The position numbers and the translations under genes are program-made. Shown here piece after piece: positions 39,965 through 50,606 of a stretch of 64,000 nucleotides of DNA. Origin of the DNA: Sulfuritalea sp. (GTDB taxonomy: Bacteria > Pseudomonadota > Gammaproteobacteria > Burkholderiales > Rhodocyclaceae); assembly GCA_023700805.1 (NCBI GenBank), contig JAMPYF010000014.1, forward strand, positions 1 to 64,000, written 5' to 3'. The notes beneath the pieces are model-generated. The model had not been told where the DNA came from and did no database searches. It saw nothing but the letters and a program-made list of their open reading frames with translations. Numbering within the stretch: the stretch's first letter is position 1; every line of letters starts with the position of its first letter.

Positions 39965-42235
39965 CTAGATTGGCGACGGTATTGCAGGCGCGTTGACCGT
40001 ATCTTTAAAGCTCAGTTTGACTTTCTCGTGCTCGTCGAGATCGATGGTGACGCGTCCTCCATGCACCAGTTTGCCGAACAGCAGTTCGTCGGCCAGTGCG
40101 GAGCGGATGGTGTCCTGAATCAGTCGTGCCATCGGCCTTGCGCCCATGAGCGGATCGAAGCCCTTTTCCGCCAGCCAGGCGCGCAGCGCGTCGGTGAAGA
40201 TCGCCTCCACCTTCTTTTCATGCAATTGGCCTTCCAACTGCATGAGGAACTTGTCGACGACACGCAGGATGATCTCTGCGTCGAGCGCACGGAACGAGAT
40301 GATTGCATCCAGCCGATTGCGGAACTCCGGCGTGAACATACGCTTGATGTCGGCCATCTCATCGCCCTGGCCCTTGTTGTTGGTGAATCCGATACTGGTC
40401 TTCTGCAGTGCTTCGGCGCCGGCATTGGTGGTCATGACGATCACCACATTGCGGAAATCGGCCTTGCGGCCGTTATTGTCGGTCAAGGTGCCGTGATCCA
40501 TCACCTGCAGCAGGATGTTGAACACTTCCGGATGGGCCTTCTCGATTTCGTCCAGCAGCAGCACCGCATGCGGCTTCTTGGTCACTGCTTCGGTGAGCAA
40601 TCCTCCCTGGTCGAAGCCGACGTATCCAGGCGGCGCGCCTATCAGCCTGCTCACGGCATGACGTTCCATGTATTCCGACATGTCGAAACGGATCAATTCG
40701 ATGCCCATGCCATAGGCCAACTGACGTGCCACCTCGGTCTTGCCAACACCGGTGGGACCGGAGAACAGGAAGCAGCCGATGGGCTTCTGCGGGTCGCCCA
40801 ATCCGGAACGAGACATCTTGATGGCTTTGGCCAAGGCGTCGATCGCGGTTTCCTGGCCGAACACCATGTTCTTCAAGTCGCGGTCGAGGTTCTTCAGGGC
40901 CGAACGGTCGTCGGCCGAAACATGCTGTGGCGGGATCCGGGCGATTTTGGCGACGATATCCTCGATTTCGAGCTTGCCGATGGTTTTCTTTTGTTTTGAT
41001 TTCGGCAGAATGCGTTGGGCGGCGCCCGCTTCATCGATTACGTCGATCGCCTTGTCCGGCAGGTGGCGGTCGTTGATGTATTTGGCGGCTAGCTCGGCGG
41101 CACTGGAGATCGCGGCGGCGGAATACTTGACGCCGTGATGCTCTTCAAAGCGGGATTTGAGGCCGCGCAGGATCGAGACGGTTTCATCAACCGAGGGCTC
41201 ATCAACGTCGACCTTTTGAAATCGCCGCGACAGGGCATGGTCCTTTTCAAATACGCCGCGAAACTCGGTGTAGGTGGTGGCGCCAATGCACTTCAAGGCA
41301 CCGGACGACAAGGCGGGCTTGAGCAGGTTGGAGGCATCCATCGTTCCACCGGATGCGGCGCCAGCGCCGATCAGGGTGTGAATCTCATCGATGAACAGAA
41401 TGGCGTTCGGATTATCGGCCAACTGCTTGAGGACGCCCTTAAGGCGTTGCTCGAAATCGCCGCGATACTTGGTTCCGGCCAGGAGCGCGCCCATGTCAAG
41501 GCAGTACACCGTTGCGTTGGCAAGAATCTCCGGGACACGTCCTTCGACTATGTGGCGTGCAAGTCCCTCGGCAATCGCGGTCTTGCCGACACCTGCCTCG
41601 CCGACCAGCAGCGGGTTGTTCTTGCGGCGACGGCAAAGTGTCTGGATCACTCGTTCCAGTTCCCGGTCGCGGCCGATCAGAGGGTCGATCTTGCCGGTCA
41701 GGGCCAACTGGTTGAGGTTCTGGGTGAAGCTTTCCAGCGCTCCGCCTTTTTCCTGGGCCTCGCCTTCGGTTTCCGCCGGATCTTCCTTGCTCTTGGTCGC
41801 CGGAGTCTTGGTTATGCCGTGGGAAATGAAATTCACCACATCCAGTCGCGTGATGTTCTGTCGTTGCAGGAAGAACACCGCGTGCGAGTCCTTTTCGCCG
41901 AAAATGGCCACCAGTACGTTGGCTCCGGTGACTTCCTTCTTTCCCGACGACTGCACATGCAGAATCGCGCGCTGGATAACACGCTGGAAACCGAGTGTGG
42001 GTTGTGTATCTATTTCCTCGTTGCCGGCAACGGTCGGCGTGTGCTCGTTGATGAACGTCATCAACTCCTTGCGCAGCGCTTCGACGTCGGCCGCGCAGGC
42101 GCGCAACACTTCCGCTGCGGAGGGATTGTCCAGCAAGGCCAGCAACAGATGTTCGACAGTGATGAACTCATGGCGCTTTTGTCGAGCTTCGACAAAGGCC
42201 ATGTGCAAGCTGACTTCAAGTTCCTGGGCAATCAT
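39965..42235 (-). CDS. clpA: ATP-dependent Clp protease ATPase subunit ClpA
   Basis: 756 residues from ATG 42235 ([14 protein letters not shown]), with GGAGG just upstream; a 7-codon longer reading was rejected. Order: N-terminal Clp repeat domain (binds ClpS), AAA1 with GEAGVGKTAIAEGLA, AAA2 with GPTGVGKTEVARQLA and LLLDEIEKAHPEV. It unfolds substrates for ClpP, which is not in this window. The start touches the clpS stop (TAATG), so the two are coupled. Confidence 0.97.
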   Translation of the reverse strand: MIAQELEVSLHMAFVEARQKRHEFITVEHLLLALLDNPSAAEVLRACAADVEALRKELMTFINEHTPTVAGNEEIDTQPTLGFQRVIQRAILHVQSSGKKEVTGANVLVAIFGEKDSHAVFFLQRQNITRLDVVNFISHGITKTPATKSKEDPAETEGEAQEKGGALESFTQNLNQLALTGKIDPLIGRDRELERVIQTLCRRRKNNPLLVGEAGVGKTAIAEGLARHIVEGRVPEILANATVYCLDMGALLAGTKYRGDFEQRLKGVLKQLADNPNAILFIDEIHTLIGAGAASGGTMDASNLLKPALSSGALKCIGATTYTEFRGVFEKDHALSRRFQKVDVDEPSVDETVSILRGLKSRFEEHHGVKYSAAAISSAAELAAKYINDRHLPDKAIDVIDEAGAAQRILPKSKQKKTIGKLEIEDIVAKIARIPPQHVSADDRSALKNLDRDLKNMVFGQETAIDALAKAIKMSRSGLGDPQKPIGCFLFSGPTGVGKTEVARQLAYGMGIELIRFDMSEYMERHAVSRLIGAPPGYVGFDQGGLLTEAVTKKPHAVLLLDEIEKAHPEVFNILLQVMDHGTLTDNNGRKADFRNVVIVMTTNAGAEALQKTSIGFTNNKGQGDEMADIKRMFTPEFRNRLDAIISFRALDAEIILRVVDKFLMQLEGQLHEKKVEAIFTDALRAWLAEKGFDPLMGARPMARLIQDTIRSALADELLFGKLVHGGRVTIDLDEHEKVKLSFKDTVNAPAIPSPI

Positions 42236-42555
42236 TAATTTTCCTCCATCACGCAAGCTAGCGGGTGTTGGTGCCGACGTGAAAACTCGCTCACCTGTTC
42301 AACCTTTGTCGCGGCCACATCGCGAGGATACACTCCGCAGGCACCCTTTCCTTCGCGATGCACCTTGAGCATGACTTGCGTCGATTGTTCACGCGACAAA
42401 CCAAAAAACTTTTCCAGCACTATCACCACGAAATCCATCGGCGTGAAATCGTCATTCAGCAGCAATACCTTGTACATCGGCGGCGGTTTGGTACGACTCT
42501 GCTCTGGCGCCAGTACAGCGCCACTCTCCGGCCCGGCTTGCTTGCGTGTAACCAT
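42235..42555 (-). CDS. clpS: Clp adaptor ClpS
   Basis: 106 residues. The core [20 protein letters not shown] and the N-degron pocket are typical. ClpS hands N-end-rule substrates to ClpA, the next gene. It is divergent from the cold-shock gene across a 364-base gap. Confidence 0.97.
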   Translation of the reverse strand: MVTRKQAGPESGAVLAPEQSRTKPPPMYKVLLLNDDFTPMDFVVIVLEKFFGLSREQSTQVMLKVHREGKGACGVYPRDVAATKVEQVSEFSRRHQHPLACVMEEN

Positions 42556-42919
42556 AACTGGATTCTAATGTGATTCCCGTGCAGTTCAACACCAAGAAAA
42601 GGAGGGGATTAGGACTCCGATGGATTGGTATTTTGGGGTGTTCGGCCAAGATGCAAGGGGTGGGTCTGTGCGATGCAGCATCGAAAGTTGTTGACGCTGC
42701 TTGACAATGTGCGTAAAACGCGTAACGTGTTTAGTTCAAATTCCCCCGCAGTGACCTACGGTCGTCTCACAGTCTGTCAAATTGCAGCTCCTCTGAATCG
42801 CCGCTTGGCCCCCTCTGCTTTACCGAACTTGAACTTCAAACATGCCCCGGCCGGGGTGCGGTGTTTTGCAGCCCGCAGCGGTGGCCGATTCGTTCGTTTT
42901 TGATTAAGGAAAAAGTTAC
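42556..42919. other. Gap between clpS and the cold-shock gene, with a long leader
   Basis: 364 bases with no credible gene. It contains a candidate promoter at 42701-42728 and then about 185 bases of potential untranslated leader before the cold-shock ATG. Long, structured leaders are typical of cspA-type mRNAs and confer temperature control. A GC hairpin CCCCGGCCGGGG (42845-42856) and a ribosome site AAGGAAAA precede the start. Confidence 0.5.
42701..42728 (+). promoter_or_regulatory. Candidate promoter of the cold-shock gene
   Basis: TTGACA (42701-42706), a 16-base spacer and TAACGT (42723-42728). The -35 is perfect; the -10 is weak. Confidence 0.45.
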
Positions 42920-43123
42920 ATGGCAACTGGTACTGTTAAGTGGTTCAACGACGCCAAGGGTTTTGGTTTTATTACCCCGGATGACGGCAGCGAGGATTTG
43001 TTTGCGCATTTCTCGGCCATCAATATGGCTGGCTTCAAGTCCCTGAAGGAAGGTGACAAGGTAACTTTTGATGTGGTGCAAGGCCCCAAGGGCAAGCAGG
43101 CGTCAAACATTCAGAAGCCTTGA
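42920..43123 (+). CDS. cspA: Cold-shock domain protein
   Basis: 67 residues, a single cold-shock domain. RNP1 (KGFGFI) and the RNP2-like DLFAHFSAI are intact. It binds single-stranded RNA/DNA. The serine/alanine pattern [15 protein letters not shown] is the usual Csp core. The symbol is generic, since Csp paralogues cannot be told apart. Long leader upstream, strong terminator downstream. Confidence 0.95.
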   Translation: MATGTVKWFNDAKGFGFITPDDGSEDLFAHFSAINMAGFKSLKEGDKVTFDVVQGPKGKQASNIQKP

Positions 43124-43158
43124 TTTCGGCTCCCGGGTAATACCGGTTCCGATAAGGC

Positions 43159-43196
43159 AAAGCCCGCCCGGCGTGAGTCAGGCGGGCTTTGTTTTT
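43159..43196 (+). terminator. Terminator of the cold-shock gene
   Basis: AAAGCCCGCC (43159-43168) / GGCGGGCTTT (43181-43190) followed by GTTTTT. It lies only 17 bases from the stop of convergent icd and may serve both. Confidence 0.93.
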
Positions 43197-43212
43197 ATTG
43201 CAGCTGGCGTAA

Positions 43213-44442
<1,230 letters not shown>

Positions 44443-44610
44443 GCCTGCTCCGTTATTAATGGTGTGTTGAGAATCGAGAAGGATGCGGAATACATCAATT
44501 TTTATTATGCTCCAAAAAACCAGCCTCCTCCAGCCATCGTTGCGCAAGGAAAGCCGCCGCGGGGCGCACTGTTAGAATCGTCATGGTCAAGCCTAACCAA
44601 AATTCGCACC

Positions 44611-46383
44611 ATGTCCGCTGGCTCATCCGATGACCTCATTTCCGAATCCATTGCCAACGTTCTGGTCGATGGCTTCAACAAGCACTATCGGCTGTTCCAT
44701 GCGAGTTCGGCACTTGCCAAGCAGCGCTTTGATCAGGCGCGCTGGCAGGAAGGTCAGCAGGCCGTCAGGGATCGCATCCAGTTCTACGACGATCGGGTCC
44801 GGGAGACAACCGAGCGACTGCGTCGCGATTTGAATGCGGACAGCCTGAGCGACAGCGTCTGGCAACAGGCGAAGCTTCAGTTCATCGGTTTGCTGACGAA
44901 CCACAAGCAGCCTGAACTGGCAGAGACTTTCTTCAACTCGGTGTTCTGCCAGATTTTTCACCGCACTTACTTCCACAACGATTTCATTTTCGTGCGGCCG
45001 GCGGTTTCCACCGAGTACATTGAGTCCGATCCGCCCACCTATCGCTGTTACTACCCAAATGAATCAGGCTTTCGCGAGTCGATCCGCCAGGTTTTCGTCG
45101 ATTTCGGCTGGGCACGGGAATTCGACGACCTGGACCGCGACGTGGATTTCATTTTGCGCAGTATTCAGTCCCATCTTGGCACGGTTCCCGCGCGTGAAGC
45201 CAACCTGCAGATCCAGGTGCTCAACTCGGCCTTCTATCGCAACAAGGGTGCCTATGTGATCGGCAAGGCCGTCAACGGGGCTCTTGAGTATCCGTTCACG
45301 GTGCCGGTGCTGCATACGCCGGACGGCAAGCTCTACCTCGATACAGTCATCCTCGATGCATGGCGGATCGCGGTACTGTTTTCGCTGTCGCGGGCTTACT
45401 TCATGGTGGACATGGAAGTTCCTTCCGGCTATGTCCAGTTTCTGCGTTCGATCATGCCCAACAAGCCGCGCTCGGAGCTCTACACCATGCTCGGGCTGGG
45501 CAAGCAAGGCAAGACCATGTTCTTCCGCGACCTGATATTCCATCTGCATCATTCGGCGGATCAGTTCATCATTGCGCCAGGTATTCGCGGCTTGGTCATG
45601 CTGGTGTTCACCCTGCCGTCCTATCCCTATGTGTTCAAGGTCATCAAGGATGTCTTCGGCAGTTCGAAGGAAGTCGATCACGACACGGTGCGGCGCAAGT
45701 ACCAGTTGGTCAAGCAGGTGGACCGCGTCGGCCGCATGGCGGACACGCTGGAGTTTTCCAATGTAGCGTTGCCGCGCAAGCGCTTTTCACAAGAACTGAT
45801 CGAAGAGTTGTACAAGGAAGTGCCGTCGCTGATGGAAGAGGATGGTGACGACCTGATCATCAGGCATCTGTATATCGAGCGCCGCATGGAGCCGCTCAAC
45901 CTATACCTCGAGAAGGCGGAGAAGGCGGGGCGCGCCGAGCAGGTGGAGGACGCGGTGCGCGAGTATGGCAATGCCATTCGCGAGCTTGCCATTGCCAATA
46001 TTTTCCCGGGCGACATGCTGTGGAAGAATTTCGGCGTCACGCGCTATGGTCGCGTGGTCTTTTATGACTATGACGAGATTGAGTACATGACGGACTGCAG
46101 GTTCCGGCGCATACCGCCGCCGCCGAACTTTGAAGCCGAAATGTCCGGAGAGGCTTGGTATTCGGTATCACGCCAGGATGTTTTCCCCGAGGAGTTCCAG
46201 ACTTTCTTGCTGGTGTCGGACAAGATACGGGAGGCCTTCATGCGCCATCATCCGGATCTGTTCGACGTGGTGTTCTGGCAAAAAACCCAGGAGCAGATAC
46301 GCAAGGGTGCGATGCAGGACTTCTTCCCCTATCCCGAATCCCAACGCTTTTGCAACGTCTTTGGCAACGGTTGCCAAGCTTGA
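44611..46383 (+). CDS. aceK: Isocitrate dehydrogenase kinase/phosphatase
   Basis: 590 residues from ATG 44611 ([18 protein letters not shown]); a longer in-frame start was rejected. AceK reversibly phosphorylates Icd, diverting isocitrate into the glyoxylate bypass. The ATP loop [20 protein letters not shown] and the kinase-like [20 protein letters not shown] are typical. In E. coli it is in aceBAK; here it is divergent from icd and 5 kb from aceA. Its stop is overlapped by the rluE start. Confidence 0.97.
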   Translation: MSAGSSDDLISESIANVLVDGFNKHYRLFHASSALAKQRFDQARWQEGQQAVRDRIQFYDDRVRETTERLRRDLNADSLSDSVWQQAKLQFIGLLTNHKQPELAETFFNSVFCQIFHRTYFHNDFIFVRPAVSTEYIESDPPTYRCYYPNESGFRESIRQVFVDFGWAREFDDLDRDVDFILRSIQSHLGTVPAREANLQIQVLNSAFYRNKGAYVIGKAVNGALEYPFTVPVLHTPDGKLYLDTVILDAWRIAVLFSLSRAYFMVDMEVPSGYVQFLRSIMPNKPRSELYTMLGLGKQGKTMFFRDLIFHLHHSADQFIIAPGIRGLVMLVFTLPSYPYVFKVIKDVFGSSKEVDHDTVRRKYQLVKQVDRVGRMADTLEFSNVALPRKRFSQELIEELYKEVPSLMEEDGDDLIIRHLYIERRMEPLNLYLEKAEKAGRAEQVEDAVREYGNAIRELAIANIFPGDMLWKNFGVTRYGRVVFYDYDEIEYMTDCRFRRIPPPPNFEAEMSGEAWYSVSRQDVFPEEFQTFLLVSDKIREAFMRHHPDLFDVVFWQKTQEQIRKGAMQDFFPYPESQRFCNVFGNGCQA

Positions 46384-47024
46384 GCCGTCTCATTCTCTTC
46401 AACAAGCCCTATGGGGTGCTGACCCAATTCACCGATGCCCAAGGTCGGCCCACGCTGGCTGATTACCTGCCCATTCCCGAGGTTTATGCTGCCGGTCGCC
46501 TCGATGCCGATTCCGAGGGCTTGGTCGTATTGACCGACGATGGCGCATTGCAGGCGCGGATTGCCGATCCGCGGCACAAGTTGGCAAAGCAGTATCGGGT
46601 GCAGGTGGAAGGCATTCCCACCGATGCGGCCTTGCAGCAACTTGCGGCAGGAGTGGACCTCGGCGATTTCCGCACGCGACCATGTCAGGTGCGTTGCATA
46701 GCCGAGCCGGAGGACCTATGGGAAAGGGCGCCGCCGATCCGCTATCGTGCGGCAATTCCTACCACATGGTTGGAATTGGTCTTGCGCGAGGGAAAGAACC
46801 GTCAAGTCCGACGAATGACGGCCCGCGTCGGGTTTCCGACACTGCGGCTGATTCGTTGGGCCGTGGGGGAATGGACCTTGGCGGGGCTTGCGCCGGGACA
46901 ATGGCGTGAATTCGAGGTTGCAGGTCAACCCGTTGCAAGGCCCCGCGTTAATCGCCGTGACGCCGCGAGTTTCCGCGGTGTCAAAAGAATCCCACCTACA
47001 AACAAACGAAAGGTAACACCATGA
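46380..47024 (+). CDS. rluE: 23S rRNA pseudouridine synthase, RluE-type
   Basis: 214 residues from TTG 46380, which overlaps the aceK stop (TTGA) and gives [17 protein letters not shown], the normal N-terminus. The RsuA/RluE catalytic motif [17 protein letters not shown] (Asp catalytic) and [12 protein letters not shown] are present. RluE converts U2457 of 23S rRNA. A C-terminal basic tail of about 30 residues overlaps the next start (ATGA). Assignment to RluE over other RsuA-family members rests on length and sequence pattern. Confidence 0.9.
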   Translation: MSRLILFNKPYGVLTQFTDAQGRPTLADYLPIPEVYAAGRLDADSEGLVVLTDDGALQARIADPRHKLAKQYRVQVEGIPTDAALQQLAAGVDLGDFRTRPCQVRCIAEPEDLWERAPPIRYRAAIPTTWLELVLREGKNRQVRRMTARVGFPTLRLIRWAVGEWTLAGLAPGQWREFEVAGQPVARPRVNRRDAASFRGVKRIPPTNKRKVTP

Positions 47025-47284
47025 CCAAGCTCCTCGCGACCCTGTTTGCCGGCCTGATTGCCACCGCCGCTTTCGCTGCCGACGCACCGAAGGCTGCTAC
47101 TCCCGCCACTCCGGCGACTCCGGCTGCCCCGGCTGCCAAGGCGGCCGCCGCTCCGGCCACCCCCGCCACCCCGGCCGCCCCTGCCGCCAAGGCTGATGCG
47201 CCGAAGGCTGATGCCGCTCCGGCCAAGGCTGAAAAGAAGGCCAAGAAGGCCAAGAAGGCCAAGAAAGCTGAAGCCGCCAAGTAA
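47021..47284 (+). CDS. Exported Ala/Pro/Lys-rich small protein
   Basis: 87 residues of unknown function. A signal peptide ([16 protein letters not shown], cleavage before AD at about residue 20) is followed by [14 protein letters not shown] repeats and a lysine-rich tail of repeated KKAK units (from about residue 70). The mature part is almost entirely Ala, Pro, Lys, Asp and Thr, so it should be disordered and strongly basic at the end. AAAGG lies before the ATG, which overlaps rluE by 4 bases, and a strong terminator follows, so it is likely expressed. Confidence 0.8.
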   Translation: MTKLLATLFAGLIATAAFAADAPKAATPATPATPAAPAAKAAAAPATPATPAAPAAKADAPKADAAPAKAEKKAKKAKKAKKAEAAK

Positions 47285-47304
47285 TTTCCGCAGTCCGGAT
47301 TAAG

Positions 47305-47334
47305 AAATGGCAGGGGTACCTGCCATTTTTTTGT
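47305..47334 (+). terminator. Terminator after the Ala/Pro/Lys-rich gene
   Basis: AAATGGCAGG (47305-47314) and CCTGCCATTT (47319-47328), 4-base loop, then a T-run to 47332. Confidence 0.95.
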
Positions 47335-47472
47335 CTATTGATCCGGGATTGTCGATTAATCTGCCGATTCACTGAAAGTCCAGGTCCCGCGCCAGGGCCG
47401 GACTTGGTTTTTCACACCTGGTTCGGGTGTACAGCCGCTCCGCGGCCGTGAGTTTGTCGAAGGAGGTTCAAG

Positions 47473-47919
47473 ATGTTGTTGAGAACAGTGTTGCTGGCGC
47501 TGTCGCTGATCGTTTCCATGCCGGCATGGGCTCAGCAGCCGCAATTGCCCTTGCTCGAATTGTTTGCCGGAATGCACCGGATCGAAGCGGAAGTCGCCGC
47601 AACCCCCGAGAGTCGCCAGACCGGAATGATGTTGCGTACGGTCATGGCACCCCAGCGCGGGATGTTGTTCGTGTTTCCCGAGGCCGGAATCCAGTGCATG
47701 TGGATGCGCAACACGCTGTTGCCGCTGTCGGTGGCTTTCCTTGACGAAAAAGGCAAGATCATCAACGTCGAGGACATGCAGCCCAAGACGGACGCCAACC
47801 ATTGTTCGGCCGGGCCGGCACGCTTCGCCCTGGAAATGAATCTCGGTTGGTTCAGGAGTCGCGGTCTGGGTGCCGGATTTTCGATCACCGGAATTGGAAA
47901 AGCGCCTGCCGGCCGCTGA
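47473..47919 (+). CDS. DUF192 family exported protein
   Basis: 148 residues with a signal peptide ending at MPAWA-QQ (about residue 20). The DUF192 core is visible: ESRQTGMMLRT, GMLFVFPEAG, MWMRNTLLPLSVAFLD and FALEMNLGWF. The family is small exported beta proteins of unknown function. GAAGGAGG (47459-47466) lies 6 bases before ATG 47473. Confidence 0.9.
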   Translation: MLLRTVLLALSLIVSMPAWAQQPQLPLLELFAGMHRIEAEVAATPESRQTGMMLRTVMAPQRGMLFVFPEAGIQCMWMRNTLLPLSVAFLDEKGKIINVEDMQPKTDANHCSAGPARFALEMNLGWFRSRGLGAGFSITGIGKAPAGR

Positions 47920-47949
47920 AGACCGCCGATTGTTCGGCGCGATGCTCAA

Positions 47950-48150
47950 TCAATAGTGCGGCGGGATATCGTCGCGCAGGTTTCGTGGTTCGCTGGGCGC
48001 GGCCGGTTGCATCAACTGGTACAACTCGCGGATCTGCGCCTGAAGCAGATCGATCTGTTGCTGCTGGCGAAACACCGTGCGGTTGAGTTCTTCAAGGTGA
48101 TCTTCGTTGAGGCCGAGCTTGATTTCGAGTTCCGTGATCCTGGATTCCAT
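47950..48150 (-). CDS. slyX: SlyX family protein
   Basis: 66 residues: an N-terminal coiled coil (ESRITELEIKLGLNEDHLEE to about residue 48) and a short tail ending PPHY, as in SlyX. Function unknown. GAGGAATC precedes the ATG. Confidence 0.9.
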   Translation of the reverse strand: MESRITELEIKLGLNEDHLEELNRTVFRQQQQIDLLQAQIRELYQLMQPAAPSEPRNLRDDIPPHY

Positions 48151-48174
48151 GCCGATTCCTCAGTGTTCAAATGG

Positions 48175-48200
48175 AAAAGGGCGCCGCGCGGCGCCCTTTT
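48175..48200. terminator. Palindromic terminator between slyX and sodB
   Basis: A 26-base perfect palindrome made of AAAAGGGCGCCGC and its complement. Downstream of sodB on the minus strand it acts as a terminator with a short T-run; it also lies just before slyX. Confidence 0.8.
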
Positions 48201-48234
48201 CTGATGTCGACTCAGCCGTGCAGAGCCGTCTTGC

Positions 48235-48819
48235 TCAGGCGAAATTCCTTGCCGCGAAATCCCAGTTTGCCAGGGAATTGAGGAAGGTCTCGACAAACTT
48301 GGGCCGGGCGTTGCGGTAGTCGATGTAGTAGGCATGTTCCCACACGTCGATGGTCAGCAGCGCCTTGTTTTCGCTGGTCAGCGGTGTGCCGGCGCCCGAG
48401 GTATTGACGATATCCACCGAGCCATCGGGCTTCTTCACCAGCCAGGTCCAGCCTGAGCCGAAATTGCCGACGGCGGAGGTTTGAAAGGCCTTCTTGAACT
48501 CGTCGAAACTGCCCCATTTTTTGTTGATCGCATCAGCCAGGGCGCCGCTCGGCGTGCCGCCACCGCCAACTTTCATGCTGTTCCAGAAGAAGCTGTGGTT
48601 CCAGACCTGGGCGGAATTGTTGAAAATGCCGCCGGCCGGCGCTTTCTTGATGATGGCTTCGAGGTCGAGGTTCTCGTACTCGGTGCCCTTGATCAGGTTG
48701 TTCAGGTTGGTCGCATAGGCTTGGTGGTGCTTGCCGTAATGGTATTCGAAGGTCTCCTTCGAAATGTGCGGGGCCAGTGCGTCCATCGCGTACGGCAGGG
48801 GGGGGAGGGTATGTTCCAT
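48235..48819 (-). CDS. sodB: Iron superoxide dismutase
   Basis: 194 residues. Metal ligands by alignment: His27, His75, Asp158 and His162 ([13 protein letters not shown]). The YHYGKHH and WNHSFFW motifs fit the Fe-type; Fe versus Mn cannot be fully decided from this. A dispersed motif copy (48550-48575) lies inside the gene and encodes VGGGGTP in the loop after the second ligand helix. Confidence 0.95.
   Translation of the reverse strand: MEHTLPPLPYAMDALAPHISKETFEYHYGKHHQAYATNLNNLIKGTEYENLDLEAIIKKAPAGGIFNNSAQVWNHSFFWNSMKVGGGGTPSGALADAINKKWGSFDEFKKAFQTSAVGNFGSGWTWLVKKPDGSVDIVNTSGAGTPLTSENKALLTIDVWEHAYYIDYRNARPKFVETFLNSLANWDFAARNFA
48550..48575 (+). repeat. Dispersed motif copy 6, in sodB
   Basis: Core CCACCGCCAACT (48560-48571) on the plus strand, antisense to sodB; preceded by GGCGTGCCG. 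Encodes VGGGGTP. Confidence 0.6.
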
Positions 48820-48900
48820 TTTGGTTCTCCTGTTGCAGTGGGATATAAGGCAGCAAACTTGACTATTATAGTCAAGAATAATTCATATGGCAAATGACCG

Positions 48901-50229
48901 CTAGTCGCAAACCGTTCTGACGATAGCCGCTTCGGCTTCGCCCCGCGCCAGATGAAGGCTTACGATTTGGTCTGGATGCAGATTGGCAGCATCGGTGACC
49001 AGGTTGCCGCTGGCATCGCGAACGATGGAAAAGCCGCGGGCCAGAATTGCCTCCGGATTGAGGTGTGCCAGTGCCGCCTCGATGTTTTCGAGGGCGTTCG
49101 TCCGTTTCTGTTGCTGTTCGCGCAGTGCGGTGCGCAGACGCTGCGCCAGCAACCCGAGTCGTCCGCTGCGTCGTTCGGTGCGCGGGATGTTGCGACCCAG
49201 GGCGAGAGCCGCGCGGCTCAGTCGCTCCCGGTGCCGACGCAATGCGCGCCCCAGAGAGGCGTCGAGCCGCGCGCCGAGCAGGGCGATGCGGTCACGCGCT
49301 TGCGACAGGCGTGTCGCCGGATGCATCAGGCGCAGCGAGAGGTGATCCAGTCCCTGCTGCTGCCGGGCCATACGGTACTGCATGGACCGCATCAGGGCGG
49401 TTCCCAGGTCTGCAATTTCGCCAGCAGCTTGGTACCAGCCTTGCGTGGCCAGTTCGGCGGCAGCGGTCGGGGTGGCGGCACGCAGGTCGGCGACGAAATC
49501 GGCGATGGTGGCATCGGTTTCATGACCGACGCCGCTGATCGTCGGCAGCGGACTGGCGGCAATCGCCCGGGCGACGACCTCTTCGTTGAAGGCCCAAAGG
49601 TCTTCGATGCTGCCGCCGCCGCGAACGATCAGCAGCAGGTCGCATTCATTGCGCCGACCAGCCGCCGCGATCGCCTTGGCGATTTCTCCAGCGGCACTGT
49701 CGCCTTGTACCGGGGTCGGATAAAGGATTGCCGTGAGATGCGGGGCGCGCCGCTTCAATGCCGCCAGCACGTCGCGCAACGCGGCGGCGCGCGGCGAACT
49801 GACAATTCCTATGCGCCGCGGGAAACGCGGCAGGGCGCGCTTGCGCCCGGGGCCAAACAGGCCTTCGGTTTCCAGTCGCGCCTTGAGGCGGGCGAAGGCC
49901 TCGAACAGACGGCCGAGTCCGGCACGACGCAGCGTCTCGATATTCAGTTGGAAGTCGCCCCGTGCTTCATACAGCGACACCAGGGCGCGCGCCTCGACCT
50001 GCAGGCCGTTTTCCAGTTTCCAGGGAATCGACTGGGCGCGCGAGCGGAACATTACGCAGCGCGCCTGGGCCGCTTCATCCTTGAGCGAGAAGTAGACGTG
50101 GCCCGAGGTGGCGCGGGTCAGGTTGGATATTTCTCCGGCAACCCAAAGCAGCGGAAACTCCCTTTCCAGGCTTTGGCGCGCAAGCCGGTTGAGTTCGCTG
50201 ATGGTGACGACGGTTGCAGGATCGAGCAT
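48901..50229 (-). CDS. xseA: Exodeoxyribonuclease VII large subunit
   Basis: 442 residues. An N-terminal OB fold (ELNRLARQSLEREFPLLWVAGE) is followed by the catalytic domain with GVGHETDATIADFVADLRAATPTAAAE and a long coiled C-terminus. With XseB it degrades single-stranded DNA. It is transcribed toward sodB with an 81-base gap. Confidence 0.96.
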   Translation of the reverse strand: MLDPATVVTISELNRLARQSLEREFPLLWVAGEISNLTRATSGHVYFSLKDEAAQARCVMFRSRAQSIPWKLENGLQVEARALVSLYEARGDFQLNIETLRRAGLGRLFEAFARLKARLETEGLFGPGRKRALPRFPRRIGIVSSPRAAALRDVLAALKRRAPHLTAILYPTPVQGDSAAGEIAKAIAAAGRRNECDLLLIVRGGGSIEDLWAFNEEVVARAIAASPLPTISGVGHETDATIADFVADLRAATPTAAAELATQGWYQAAGEIADLGTALMRSMQYRMARQQQGLDHLSLRLMHPATRLSQARDRIALLGARLDASLGRALRRHRERLSRAALALGRNIPRTERRSGRLGLLAQRLRTALREQQQKRTNALENIEAALAHLNPEAILARGFSIVRDASGNLVTDAANLHPDQIVSLHLARGEAEAAIVRTVCD

Positions 50230-50433
50230 GGGCTGGCAGAAGGCCTCGAGTGGAGGAAAAAAATTCTACAGCATCTGCCTAAGGCCGCATCCCTGCGGCA
50301 AGGCCCGGGAGCCATGCAGTCGCTGGTGGCGGTATCTAACTACATGTTTCATAGTTAAACTTTTAATGTTCTAAAATTGCTCCGACGAGCGCAAGTCCTT
50401 GCGGCTGGCTGGTTCGGCGAGTTTCGCACATGG

Positions 50434-50471
50434 TGATCCACAAGCTTATCCACAGATTCTGTGGATAAGCT
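50434..50471. other. Cluster of DnaA boxes with a 29-base palindrome
   Basis: Two perfect DnaA boxes TTATCCACA (50446-50454) and, inverted, TGTGGATAA (50460-50468) form a palindrome 50443-50471 with a 1-base centre. A third near-match TGATCCACA is at 50434-50442. They lie in the 377-base gap between xseA and exbB. No dnaA, dnaN or gyrB is nearby, so this looks like a DnaA-binding regulatory or titration site rather than an obvious oriC. Confidence 0.7.
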
Positions 50472-50606
50472 CGGCGCGCCGGGTGCCGGTCCGAAGGGCA
50501 TCAATCTGCGGCGACAAAGCTGTTGGCGGCCGGCATCCAGTTTGTATTGCCGAATCGGCCCACTCCGGCTAAAGTTCGCGCTTTCCCGCTCACCGGAGTT
50601 GCCCCC

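Noticed and set aside
42262-42290. Possible degenerate motif copy near the end of clpS
   Set aside because: GTGTTGGTGCCGACG differs from the core at several positions.
44464-44610. N-terminal extension of aceK
   Set aside because: The extra 49 residues have no similarity to AceK and would occupy the icd/aceK promoter region; ATG 44611 gives the normal N-terminus.
50434-50471. DnaA-box cluster as the chromosomal origin
   Set aside because: Only three boxes, no AT-rich unwinding region beside them and no dnaA, dnaN, gyrB or parAB genes to either side within the visible region.
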